From: JAJYKC01 sp963823105
GTDB taxonomy: Bacteria; Acidobacteriota; Terriglobia; Bryobacterales; Bryobacteraceae
Direction of reading: 5' to 3'
Assembly (NCBI GenBank): GCA_963823105.1
Contig: CAWGKC010000005.1
Location: 186,001 to 250,000 of the forward strand
Length of the DNA: 64,000 bases
Positions 11,876 through 20,726 of this stretch are shown here, one piece after another. A program made the translations under genes and the position numbers. The notes below the pieces were generated by a model. The model was not told the DNA's origin. It worked only from the letters and a program-made list of their open reading frames with translations, and did not search any database. How positions within the stretch are numbered: position 1 is the stretch's first letter; each line of letters starts with the position of its first letter.

Positions 11876-12769
11876 ATGAGCGCAATCAAACCGCAAGGCA
11901 TTTTCCCGGCGATGGCGACGCCGTTCGATTCCAACGGCGAAGTATGGAAAGTGAAGGTGGAGTACAACGTCTCCAAGTGGAACCTCACCGACGTGGCGGG
12001 GTACGTTGTCGGAGGATCGACGGGCGAGATCGTTCTTCTGTCGGCGGAGGAGCGGTACCGGCTGTGGGAGTGGGTTGCGCAGTATGCCGGAGCGGGGAAG
12101 TTGTTGATCGCCGGAACGGGCGCCGAGAGCGTGCGCGAGACGGTGGCGCATACGAACAAGGCGGCCGAACTGGGTTACAAGGTCGCGTTGGTGGTGACGC
12201 CGCACTATTACAAGGGCGTGCTGAATAACTCCGCGGCGCAGCGGGTGTTTTACGGCGCGGTGGCCGATCAAGCGAAGATCCCGGTGATGCTGTATAACCT
12301 GCCGCAGAATACGGGGATCGAGTTGACGGCCGATGCGGTGGCCGAGTTGTCGCACCATCCGAACATTATCGGGATCAAGGACAGCTCGGGCGGCGTAGGT
12401 AAGCTGATCCGGATGGTGAACGAAGTGAAGCTTGGGTTCGCGGTGATGACGGGCAACTCGGGGACGCTGGCTCCGGCGCTGGCGGCGGGCGCGGTGGGCG
12501 GGATTCTGGCGCTGGCGAACGCGGTGCCCTACGCCTGCATCTCGATTTGGGAAGCGCATCGCACGCGGGAAGCGGACGCGGCGATGGATTGGCAGAAGCG
12601 CATCGAGCGCGCCGGAAGGTTGACGACGGAGAAGCATGGCGTCGGCGGGCTGAAGCATGCGATGGATTTGATGGGATACTACGGAGGGCCGCCGCGGCTT
12701 CCCCTGGTGGGGCCGTCGCCGGAAGCGAAGCGGGAAATCGAAGAGGCGTTCGCGGACTTACGGGGGTAG
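11876..12769 (+). CDS. dihydrodipicolinate synthase/N-acetylneuraminate lyase family aldolase
   Basis: 297 residues, class I aldolase TIM barrel. Motifs include GGSTGE (46-51, substrate carboxylate binding), Tyr140 in YNLP (proton relay) and Lys168 in GIKDSSG (Schiff-base lysine). The family makes or cleaves pyruvate-derived aldols: DapA in lysine synthesis, or NanA, HOGA and KDG aldolases. GGSTGE rather than the usual DapA GTTGE, and a non-lysine-pathway neighbourhood, make a related aldolase such as 4-hydroxy-2-oxoglutarate aldolase as likely as DapA, so no symbol is given. It is followed 4 bases later by the first TIGR03437-type gene. Confidence 0.85.
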   Translation: MSAIKPQGIFPAMATPFDSNGEVWKVKVEYNVSKWNLTDVAGYVVGGSTGEIVLLSAEERYRLWEWVAQYAGAGKLLIAGTGAESVRETVAHTNKAAELGYKVALVVTPHYYKGVLNNSAAQRVFYGAVADQAKIPVMLYNLPQNTGIELTADAVAELSHHPNIIGIKDSSGGVGKLIRMVNEVKLGFAVMTGNSGTLAPALAAGAVGGILALANAVPYACISIWEAHRTREADAAMDWQKRIERAGRLTTEKHGVGGLKHAMDLMGYYGGPPRLPLVGPSPEAKREIEEAFADLRG

Positions 12770-12773
12770 AAAA

Positions 12774-14391
12774 ATGCGCGGGTTCGTGCTGGTGTTTGCG
12801 ATCGCGGGCGTGGGGTTCGCGCAGGGGCGACAGATCGCCGTCGGGAAATGCGGCGAGTTTCGCGCAGGGGACGGTAGTGCCGGGGTCGTTGATGGAGATC
12901 GGATTGACCGGCACGTTCATCGGGACGGGGTCGCCTCCGATGATCGATCCGTCGACGGTGTCGGTGAGTTTGCAGCCTCTCAACTCTTCCACCGTGGTGA
13001 ATCTTTCCGTGGTGTCGGTCGGACAGCCGATCGGGCCGGTGGTCGCGCTGGTACCTGCCAATACGCCGTTGGGTGCGGAGACGGCGACGCTTTCGATGAA
13101 CGGGGCGGTCTATGCTTCGACGCTGGTCAATATTGCCGCTTCAAGCTTCGGACTTTATACAAACGGCGTGAACGGGACGGGAGCGGCGCGGGCGTTGAGC
13201 GTGGCGGTAAACGGCGCGGCGGTGACGAATCAATTGACGCATCCGGCGCTGACGCATCAATACGTCACGCTTTGGGGAACGGGTTTGGGAAACGCGACGA
13301 AGGATCAGGTGCGGGTGCTGTTGGGCGGAAAGATGCAGACTGTTTTGTACGCCGGTCCGGCGCCGGGCGAGCCGGGTGTGGATCAGATCAATTTCTTCGT
13401 GTCGGCAGATCCCACGATTCCGAACGGATGCTACGTTGCGCTGCGGGTAGAGGCCGCGGGGACGCTGAGCAATACGTCGTCGATTTCGAAAGCGCCGGCG
13501 GGGACGACGGGCGCTTGCGAGAATCCGCTGGGGTTGACGGCGGCCGAGATGGCGGCGCTCGATGCGGGAGGGACGGTGAATTTCGCCGCGTTGGACGTAT
13601 CGGCGGCGGTTGCGCCGGCGGAACGGGCGACGGCTGCTGCGCCGGTTGGAATCACACGTAACGAGAACGCGAGTTTCATTTCATCGATGGGTTGGAACGC
13701 GGCGAGCATTGCGGTCTTCACCGAGCCGCTGGTGGCCGACGACGTGCTTCTCGGCTGCGAATTCCAGACGTCGCAGGCGGCCAGTACACCGACTTTGGTT
13801 TGGAGCGGCGATTTCGGCCAACCCCCCGGCGTCAGCCTCAGCGGCGGCGGCAGAACGATCGACTTGAGCTCGAATTGGAGCGAAACGAGCGCGGTCGTTT
13901 CGAATCCGAATCAACTTCCCGCACCGGCGTTCACCGCCGGAACTTGGGAGTTGATCGGCACCGGCGCCGCGATGTTTCAAACGCCGCTCACGTTTTCGCC
14001 TGAGATCGCGGCGACGAATTTCGGCGTGTTGCAGATGATCGGGCGGACTCGGGATTTGGCGGTGACGTGGAACCCGGATGGCTTCGCTGCGAACGATGTG
14101 GTGACCGCGACTCTTCAGGAGGTGCTGAATTCGGAATGGTTCACCGGCGGTGGGGTGATTGTGTGCCGTACGCCGGCGGGGAACGGCCAGATCGTTTTTC
14201 CGGCGAGTCTGCTGGGCCAATTGCCTTCTTCGATTGGCGTGCAGGGGCTTGCGCCGACGCTGTCGCTTGCCGTCGGTGCGAAGCCGGGAACGGCGGAAGT
14301 TTTCTCTCTGCCGAGCGGGCCGAGCGCCTTGCAGGTGCCGGCGGTGTTCCAACAAAGCTCGGTCGAGACGTGGCCGGTGGCGATTCAGTAG
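12774..14391 (+). CDS. secreted TIGR03437-type protein, paralog 1 (contains a +1 frameshift)
   Basis: A signal peptide (MRGFVLVFAIAGVGFAQ) starts at the ATG at 12774. The rest of the protein (about 515 residues, from NAASFAQGTVVPGSLMEIGL) is one frame later; deleting one A near 12846 joins them and matches paralog 2 residue by residue. It contains the Solibacter-type beta domain with WGTGLGNATKDQVRVLLGGK, VLYAGPAPGEPGVDQINFFV and a Cys-containing NGCYV, then a long Ala/Thr-rich beta region. Probably an extracellular or surface protein of unknown function. Upstream in-frame codons from 12547 read through the dapA-like gene and are not part of it. A pseudogene or a sequencing insertion are both possible. 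Confidence 0.7.
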
Positions 14392-14410
14392 ATTCACGGA
14401 GGATCGAAGA

Positions 14411-16058
14411 ATGCGGGGACTTGTGCTGATGTGTGCGCTGGCGGGCGCGGCGATCGCGCAGCCGGGGCAGATCGTGATCGGGAACGCGGCGAGCTTCTTC
14501 CAAAACGGCGCCGCGCCGGGGTCGTTGATCGAGATCGACATCACGGGTCTGTTCGCGGGGCAGGGCGGAATTCCGCCGATCGATCCGTCGACGGTATCGG
14601 TGCGCCTTCGAGCTAGCGGCTCTGCGACTGCGGTGAATCTGACGGTGCTGTCGGCAGGACAACCTTTTGGACCTTGGATCGCGCTTTTGCCGGCGGACAT
14701 ACCGCTCGGTGCGGCGTCGGTGACCGTTGCGTTCAACGGCGCCAGCTACCCTCCGGGAGTCGTGGAGATCGTCCCTTCGAATTTCGGTCTGTTCACCAAC
14801 GGCGCGTACGGCACGGGGCCGGCGGTGGCGCGCAATGTGGCCAACGGCGGCGCGGGCGCGGCGAATCAGTTGACGCATCCGGCGCTGACGCATCAATATG
14901 TCACGCTGTGGGGCACGGGGTTGGGGAACGCGACGAAGGAACAGGTCAAAGTGCTGTTGGGCGGGAAGCCGCAGATCGTCCTGTACGCGGGTCCCGCGCC
15001 GGGCGAGCCGGGCGTGGATCAGATTAATTTCTTCGTGTCGGCCGATCCCACGGTGCCGAACGGATGCTACGTCTCCGTGCAGGTGGAGGCTGAAGGAACG
15101 CTGAGCAATCTGTCGTCGATATCGAAGGCGCGCGGCGAACACGACGGGCGCTTGCGAGAATCCGCTGGGGTTGACGGCGAGCCAGATGGCCACGCTCGAC
15201 GCGGGAGGGGCGCTCGAGTTTGGCGCGCTCGATGTGTCGGCTTCGATCACGCCGCCGCAGCCGCCGAGTGCGGCGGGAGGGTTTGTGCGTAGTGAGAGCG
15301 GGAACTTCAACGCCTTCACTATGGAATATGCGGCGGATATCGCCCGGTATACCGAGCCGCTCATTGCCGACGATGTTTTGTTCGCGTGCAATTTTGTGAG
15401 TTCGCCCCTGGAGGGGACGGGCGGCGAAACGATCGCCGTGATCGTGGCGCCGACCGGTCTGGGATGGGGACATACGCTCACGCTTAGCGGAGGAAGCCAA
15501 TCGCTCGATCTTGTATCCGGCAGCGCGCCGGTTCCGTACTATGCGGGAGGAAACGTCAGCGCGGCGGTCGTGGATCCGGGACAGTTGCCCGCGCCGTTAT
15601 TCACCGCGGGATCGTGGCTGTTCTCAAGCGCCGGTCCTCCGGAGTTTCAGCAGCCGCTGACGTTTTCACCGGAGATCGAGGCGGCGAATTTCGATACGTT
15701 GCAGACCATCGGGCGCTCGCAGGATGTGACGGTGACGTGGAATCCGGTTGGATTCGGGCAGAACGACGTCGTGACGGCAACGCTTCAGGACGTGCTGAAT
15801 CGGCCGGGGCTCAACGGCGGCGGCGCGATCGTTTGCCGCGTTCCGGCGTTGGATGGAGAGGTCACATTTCCGGCGGGATTGCTGAGTAAACTTCCAGCCT
15901 CGTCCGGCGTGCAAGGACTCGCTCCGACCCTGTCGCTGGCGGCGGCCGCGAAGCCGGGCACGGCTCCCGTGTTCTCGCTTCCGGTGGCGGATGGGACGCC
16001 ATTGCCGGCGGTGTTCCGGCAAAGCTCGTTTGAGTTGTGGCCGATAATGGTTCAGTAG
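14411..16058 (+). CDS. secreted TIGR03437-type protein, paralog 2 (contains a +1 frameshift)
   Basis: Starts at the ATG at 14411 with a signal peptide (MRGLVLMCALAGAAIAQ) and runs parallel to paralog 1: IDPSTVSV, TNQLTHPALTHQYVTLWG, then VLYAGPAPGEPG. After SSISKA near 15130 the frame must move by +1 (extra G near 15137) to continue with TTGACENP-type sequence and the C-terminal part 15171-16058. The restored product is about 548 residues. Two tandem copies, both with intact halves but broken at different points, suggest either recent damage or consensus errors. It starts 19 bases after paralog 1 and ends 4 bases before the next gene. Confidence 0.7.
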
Positions 16059-16062
16059 GACC

Positions 16063-16950
16063 ATGGGCAAGCGTTGGTTGGCGATTTTTCTGTTGGCGGC
16101 ATCCGCGGCCGCCTGGCAAACGGCGATCGTGCCCGACGTGGCGCCGGCGCCGCTCGATTACGTTTGCCCGATGGATCCCGACATTCGCTCCGATAAACCG
16201 GGCGTCTGTCCGCGCTGCGGGATGACACTGCGGCTGGGCATTCCCAAAGAAATCGAGTATCCGATGGACCTCACGGTGACGCCCGCCGCGGCGCGGCCGG
16301 GGGAAAAGGTGGACCTCGATCTCCGCGTGCGCAACCCGGATACTGGAAAGCCCGTCGAAAAATTCCAGATCGTTCACGAGAAGCTATTTCACCTATTTAT
16401 CGTGAGCCAGGATTTGAAGTACTTCGTTCACGATCATCCGGTGGCGGAGCCGGGCGGGCTATTCCGCTATCGAGAGACATTTCCAAAACCAGGACTGTTC
16501 CGCGTGCTCGGCGATTTTTATCCCGACGGTGGGACGCCCCAGTTGATCGAGCGAACGGTAATTGTAGCCGGCGATGGAAACTCCACCCCAGTCTTGCAAC
16601 CTGCGAAGCTTCTGCCGGACCTGGGGCGGCAGCACGCCGAAAACATGGACGTGGAGTTGACGACCGATCCGGTAAAGCCGATCGCGGGCATGAAGACACT
16701 GATGTTTTTCCGTGTGAATCCCTCGGAGGGGCTGGAGAAGTACATCGGCGCGTGGGCGCACATGCTGGCGGTGAGCGACGATCTGGTGGACATGATCCAC
16801 AACCATCCGTTTCTGGCCGACGGCGGGCCGCTGCTTCAGTTCAACATGATTTTTCCGCGGGCGCGGACGTATCGCGTCTGGGTGCAGTTTGAGCGCAAAG
16901 GCGTTGTGAACACCGTCGCCTTCAACGTGCCGGTGTCGGAGCTGGAATAA
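16063..16950 (+). CDS. secreted heavy-metal-binding-domain protein
   Basis: 295 residues with a signal peptide (about 1-18). Residues ~34-52 form a heavy-metal-binding module, CPMDPDIRSDKPGVCPRCGM, as found in copper efflux and CusB/CopA-linked proteins. The rest is two related beta domains. The first contains FHLFIVSQDLKYFVHDHP and the second HMLAVSDDLVDMIHNHP; the spaced histidines could bind Cu or other soft metals. The neighbours on the other strand are copper-type monooxygenases, so a periplasmic copper-handling role is a reasonable inference. The exact function is unknown. Confidence 0.75.
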   Translation: MGKRWLAIFLLAASAAAWQTAIVPDVAPAPLDYVCPMDPDIRSDKPGVCPRCGMTLRLGIPKEIEYPMDLTVTPAAARPGEKVDLDLRVRNPDTGKPVEKFQIVHEKLFHLFIVSQDLKYFVHDHPVAEPGGLFRYRETFPKPGLFRVLGDFYPDGGTPQLIERTVIVAGDGNSTPVLQPAKLLPDLGRQHAENMDVELTTDPVKPIAGMKTLMFFRVNPSEGLEKYIGAWAHMLAVSDDLVDMIHNHPFLADGGPLLQFNMIFPRARTYRVWVQFERKGVVNTVAFNVPVSELE

Positions 16951-17003
16951 ACGAGGGCTGGAATTCATCCGGTTGAAACATTGCGGCAGTAGGCTGAAGG
17001 ACT

Positions 17004-17351
17004 ATGGCCGAAACCACGATTCAGATTTCCAGCGGCGCGAGTAAAAGCACCCGTATCGTCCAAGTCCACGGCCCGCTGACGCTGCAAACGTTGTTCGAAT
17101 TTCAAGACACGCTGCGGGAGAACGTTTCGGGCGCCACGGTGATCGACCTCTCGGGAACGCCGTATATGGACTCGGCGGCGCTGGGGGCGATCCTCGGTTT
17201 TCACGCTTCCTGCAAGCGGAGCGGGAACCGGTATGCTTTGGCCGGCGTGAACGGGCGGGTACATACGCTATTCGAAGTGTGCGGCGTGGACAACGTGCTG
17301 GAGTCCTATGCGACGGTGGCGGAGGCGGAAGCGGCGGTGAACGCCAATTAA
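17004..17351 (+). CDS. STAS-domain anti-sigma factor antagonist
   Basis: 115 residues, a single STAS domain of the SpoIIAA/RsbV type. The conserved phosphorylatable serine lies in YMDSAALGAI (about residues 51-60), preceded by the strand TVIDLSGTP. Such proteins bind and release an anti-sigma serine kinase in partner-switching circuits; no kinase or phosphatase partner is adjacent. Its last four bases overlap the 3' end of the convergent cytochrome gene. Confidence 0.88.
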   Translation: MAETTIQISSGASKSTRIVQVHGPLTLQTLFEFQDTLRENVSGATVIDLSGTPYMDSAALGAILGFHASCKRSGNRYALAGVNGRVHTLFEVCGVDNVLESYATVAEAEAAVNAN

Positions 17352-18040
17352 CGCGATCGGGCGCTCGCCGCCGGTGCGGCGAACAAGGAGATGGTTCCGC
17401 TGGACGCCGGCTCCGATACGACGAGAGTTCCGGCGGGCAGTTCCACGGGGCGGGCGTAGTAGTAAGTCCGGACGAATTTCGGATTGAAATTGTACAGCCA
17501 CAGGAGCGGTTCGATGGAGCCGTCGGGCAACTGCGCGAAGACCTGAGGAGAGGCGCCTTCGAGCATGGTTTTCGCGCGGATGCCGGCAACCGCGATGGCG
17601 CGCGGCAGCCGCAGCTTGCCGTCGACGACCCACTCCGCGCCGAGTTTGGGCGCGGGCGCGGCGGCCGGCGGAGCGGCGGGCGCGGGCAGCAGTTTCGGAT
17701 CGCCTTCGGGCGCGCCGCCTTCGACCCAGGCCGAGATCACTTCGAGCGTCTCCTGAGTCAGGCCGCGGTCGTCGCGGAATTCGCCGAAGCCTTTCACCGC
17801 GCCCCACGGCGGCATGCGCCGTTCCAGCACTTCTTCCTTGATGGCCTTGGCCCACGGGCGCGCTTCTTCATAAGTCATGAGCGAAAACGCCGCTCCGCCC
17901 TCGCGATGACAGGACACGCAGTGCGCGGCGAAGATGCGCGAAATTTCGCGGGAGAAGGTGATCTTGGTGGTGATGATGTCGTGGGCGAAGGCCGGCGCGC
18001 AGGCGAACGACGCGAACAGAATGACGCGGGAAGGGAACAC
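17348..18040 (-). CDS. exported mono-heme cytochrome c-like protein
   Basis: 230 residues from a GTG at 18040, whose first base is the last base of the upstream TAG stop, giving tight coupling. Residues 1-19 are a signal peptide. The heme motif CVSCH is near residues 40-44, followed by the distal pattern AKAIKEEVLERRMPPWG with the probable axial Met. The C-terminal 110 residues, after an Ala/Pro linker, form a beta domain of unknown type. The first ~100 residues match the N-terminal cytochrome module of the three copper monooxygenase genes upstream, so this looks like a cut-down relative. Last gene of the 22082-17348 cluster. Confidence 0.8.
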   Translation of the reverse strand: MFPSRVILFASFACAPAFAHDIITTKITFSREISRIFAAHCVSCHREGGAAFSLMTYEEARPWAKAIKEEVLERRMPPWGAVKGFGEFRDDRGLTQETLEVISAWVEGGAPEGDPKLLPAPAAPPAAAPAPKLGAEWVVDGKLRLPRAIAVAGIRAKTMLEGASPQVFAQLPDGSIEPLLWLYNFNPKFVRTYYYARPVELPAGTLVVSEPASSGTISLFAAPAASARSR

Positions 18041-19357
18041 TAATCCCCGGCCTGCTTCTTTTTGGTGAAGAACTGGCGCAGCGTCATATCGGCGGGGATC
18101 TCCACGTCGACGAAGCCGATCATCATCTCTTCGCGCGTTTGTTCGCCCCAGCGGATTTCCTGTGTGGGATCGGGATTATTGGGGTTGTTCGGAGAATTGT
18201 CGAACCACGCCGCGCATTCGAAGCGCGTGCCGGGCGGGAGTTCGACCGGCTTTTCCAATTGATAGGAAAGCTGCCAGTGAAAATCGTAGGGGTTCACTTT
18301 CAGCAGCGTCTCGGAGTGGCCGTCGGGGAATGTGGCGCGATATTCGAAGGCCTTGCCGCGCAGGTGCATGTGCGGGAAATAGCTGAGCACCGTGGCGCCG
18401 TTCGGAAGCGGCCATTTGGCGTCCACTTCGTAGTTCGGATTGCCGGGCGGAATGCGGAAGCCGATGTTGGCGACGGTGAGCGTCATCGCGCGGCGCGCGG
18501 GCGGCTCCTTCGCGAACACCAGGCCGATCTTGCCCTGGTCGGCGACGGCCTTGCCGTTCGGCGTGTAATGGATCTGGAAGACGAGATCGGAGCCGGCGGG
18601 GATGCGTTTCCCGACGCCGGGCCGCCAGACGTCCGGGACCATGCCGGGAGTAAAGATGGTCAAAATTTCATTCGATAGGTTGTCGCCGTTGATGTCGGCG
18701 CGTAGGCTGCCGTCGGGCTTCTTCCGCGGGGGGACATAAGGCACGCCGGGTTCGGCTTCGCCCCGCAGCCATTTGGATTCGGGAGGGCGGACAAAAACCA
18801 CAACGTGGTGTACGACGCTGCGCTGGCTGGGGCGCATTTCGGCCATCTGCACCCACTTGTCTTCGGTGAAGCCGGTGGGGAGCACGATGTATTGATAATC
18901 CACTTCGCCGCTTGCGGGCACGAGGAACGGCGTGGGCATTTCGACCACGGCGTCGGGTGTCGGGAATGTTCCAGCCGCCGGTCCAGTGACGCGGAGCGGC
19001 GGCGTCTTCGATCTTGCCCGCGGGCGCGCCGGCATCGACCCACGCGGCCAGCGTTTCGATCTGCGCTTTGGTCAAGGATCGGTCGTTCGAGAAGTGGCCG
19101 TAGCCGGGATCGGCGAACCACGGCGGCATTTTTTTGGTGAGCACCGCGGCCTTGATCGATTTGGCCCATGGGCGAGTGCCTTTGTAATCGGTGAGCGCAA
19201 ACGGGGCGATTTCGCCCGCGCGATGGCACTCCTGGCAATGATCCTGGAGAATCGGCAGGACGTCTTTGTAGTAGGTCGGATGGGTCGGGCTGACCGTCGC
19301 GGCCAATGCGGTGATCGGAACCACCGGAAGGAGAAAGCGGAGCCAGGGATTCTTCAT
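18040..19357 (-). CDS. cytochrome c / PHM-like copper monooxygenase fusion, copy 3 (contains a +1 frameshift)
   Basis: The N-terminal part (from ATG 19357) has a signal peptide and CQECH with KKMPPWF. The remainder lies one frame away, with DYQYIVLPTGF, SVVHHVVVFVRPP, LVFQIHYTPNGKAV, FPHMHLRGKAFEY and EEMMIGFVDV. Removing one base near 18960 restores a ~438-residue protein colinear with the two upstream paralogs. Its His-His, HYT, His-x-His and Met motifs are in the order of the copper ligands of peptidylglycine alpha-hydroxylating monooxygenase. Either a damaged copy or a consensus error. It starts 18 bases after the stop of copy 2. Confidence 0.75.
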
Positions 19358-19375
19358 GCGCGAATCGTGGGACGT

Positions 19376-20686
19376 TTAATCCGCCTTCGCGGCGGCGGCA
19401 ACGTGTTTCTTGAACAACTCCGTGGGGCTCATATCGGACGGGAAAGCGACGTCGAACCAGCCGATCATCATTTCCTCGAAGGTTTGATCGCCCCATCGAA
19501 CGGTCTTGGCGGGATCCGGGTTGTCGGGGTTGTTGGCGGAATTGTCGTAGTGCGCGACGCAATCGATGCGCGTGCCGGCGGGCAATGGCATGGGATCTTG
19601 TAAGTAGTAGTAGACCTGCCAGTGGAAGTCCCACTTGGGAACGCTCAGGATCTCCTCCTTCCTTCCGTCGGGGAAGGCCAGCGTGTAAGTGAAATCCTTG
19701 CCGCGCAGGTGCATGTGGGGCATGACGGCGGTGAGACGGACGTCGTGTTGCAGGGTGAAGTGAGAATCCACCTCATAGTCGGCGTTGCCGGGAGGAATCG
19801 AGAAGCCGGCGTTGAGGGCCGAAAGCGTCATGTCGCGGTTCGCCGGTTTGTCCTTGGAGAATCGGATGCCGAGCTGGCTCCTGTCGACGACTGCCTTGCC
19901 GTTTGGCGTGTAGTGCAATTGGAACACGAAATCCGAGCCGGCCGGGACGAGTTTCGCGGTGCCGTCGGGGAGGATGGCGGCGGGCAGGCCGGGCGCGTAT
20001 CCAACCAGCAATTCGGAGAATGCCTCGCCGCCGCGGCCGCTTTTGTCGGGAATGAAGAACTCGCCGGGTTTTCGGTCGGCGAACCATTTCGATCCGGGCG
20101 GGCGGATGAAGGCGATGATGTGATGCACCACGGAGCGGTCGGTAGGGACGATCTCGGCGGAGGTCACCCACATGTCGTGGTCGAAGTGCGTGGGGACGAT
20201 CATGTAGGTGTAATCGATGACGCCTTTCTCGGGGACGTCGTAGGATTTGGATAATTGGAAAACCGCGTCGGGCTTGCCCATGGTCCAACCTTCGACCCAA
20301 TTCTTCGGGGGCGGCGCGTCCTTCTTATCGCCGGCGGGAGCGCCGTGGTCGGCCCAGGCGACGAGCGTGGCGATGTCGGCGTCACTGAGGAAGCGAGCGT
20401 TAGCGAACTTTCCATAATGCGGATCGGCCGGCCACGGCGGCATCTTTTTGACCAGGACCGCGCCCTTGATCGCCTTGGCCCAAGGGCGGGTGCTCTCGTA
20501 GGTGAGGAACGACATTGGGCCGATTTCGCCGGGCCGGTGGCATTCCTGGCAGTGGTTCTGGAGGATCGGCTCGACGTCCTTGTGGAACGTCACGGCCGAG
20601 GAACCGGCGGTGGAGCCGGCGAAAACCGCCGCCGCGCCGGCCAGTCCGAGAATGCCCATGTTGAAAGCGAAAGTCCTGATCTGCAT
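19376..20686 (-). CDS. cytochrome c / PHM-like copper monooxygenase fusion, copy 2
   Basis: 436 residues. Signal peptide 1-23; cytochrome module with CQECH (46-50) and KKMPPWPADP. Next come the paired-histidine motif SVVHHIIAFIRPPG, FVFQLHYTPNGKAV, MPHMHLRGKDFTY and EEMMIGWFDV. The last four correspond in order to the CuH ligands (His-His, His) and CuM ligands (His-x-His, Met) of PHM/dopamine beta-hydroxylase type ascorbate-dependent monooxygenases. Likely periplasmic, with the heme domain supplying electrons. Substrate unknown. Intact middle member of a four-gene minus-strand cluster. Confidence 0.82.
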   Translation of the reverse strand: MQIRTFAFNMGILGLAGAAAVFAGSTAGSSAVTFHKDVEPILQNHCQECHRPGEIGPMSFLTYESTRPWAKAIKGAVLVKKMPPWPADPHYGKFANARFLSDADIATLVAWADHGAPAGDKKDAPPPKNWVEGWTMGKPDAVFQLSKSYDVPEKGVIDYTYMIVPTHFDHDMWVTSAEIVPTDRSVVHHIIAFIRPPGSKWFADRKPGEFFIPDKSGRGGEAFSELLVGYAPGLPAAILPDGTAKLVPAGSDFVFQLHYTPNGKAVVDRSQLGIRFSKDKPANRDMTLSALNAGFSIPPGNADYEVDSHFTLQHDVRLTAVMPHMHLRGKDFTYTLAFPDGRKEEILSVPKWDFHWQVYYYLQDPMPLPAGTRIDCVAHYDNSANNPDNPDPAKTVRWGDQTFEEMMIGWFDVAFPSDMSPTELFKKHVAAAAKAD

Positions 20687-20726
20687 GGATCGCCTGTCTC
20701 CTTAGTTTAAGAGAATACCTAAGATT

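Noticed and set aside
12547..12773. Extended N terminus of the first TIGR03437-type gene
   Set aside because: It overlaps the DapA-family gene out of frame and lacks a signal peptide; the paralog shows the real start and a frameshift.
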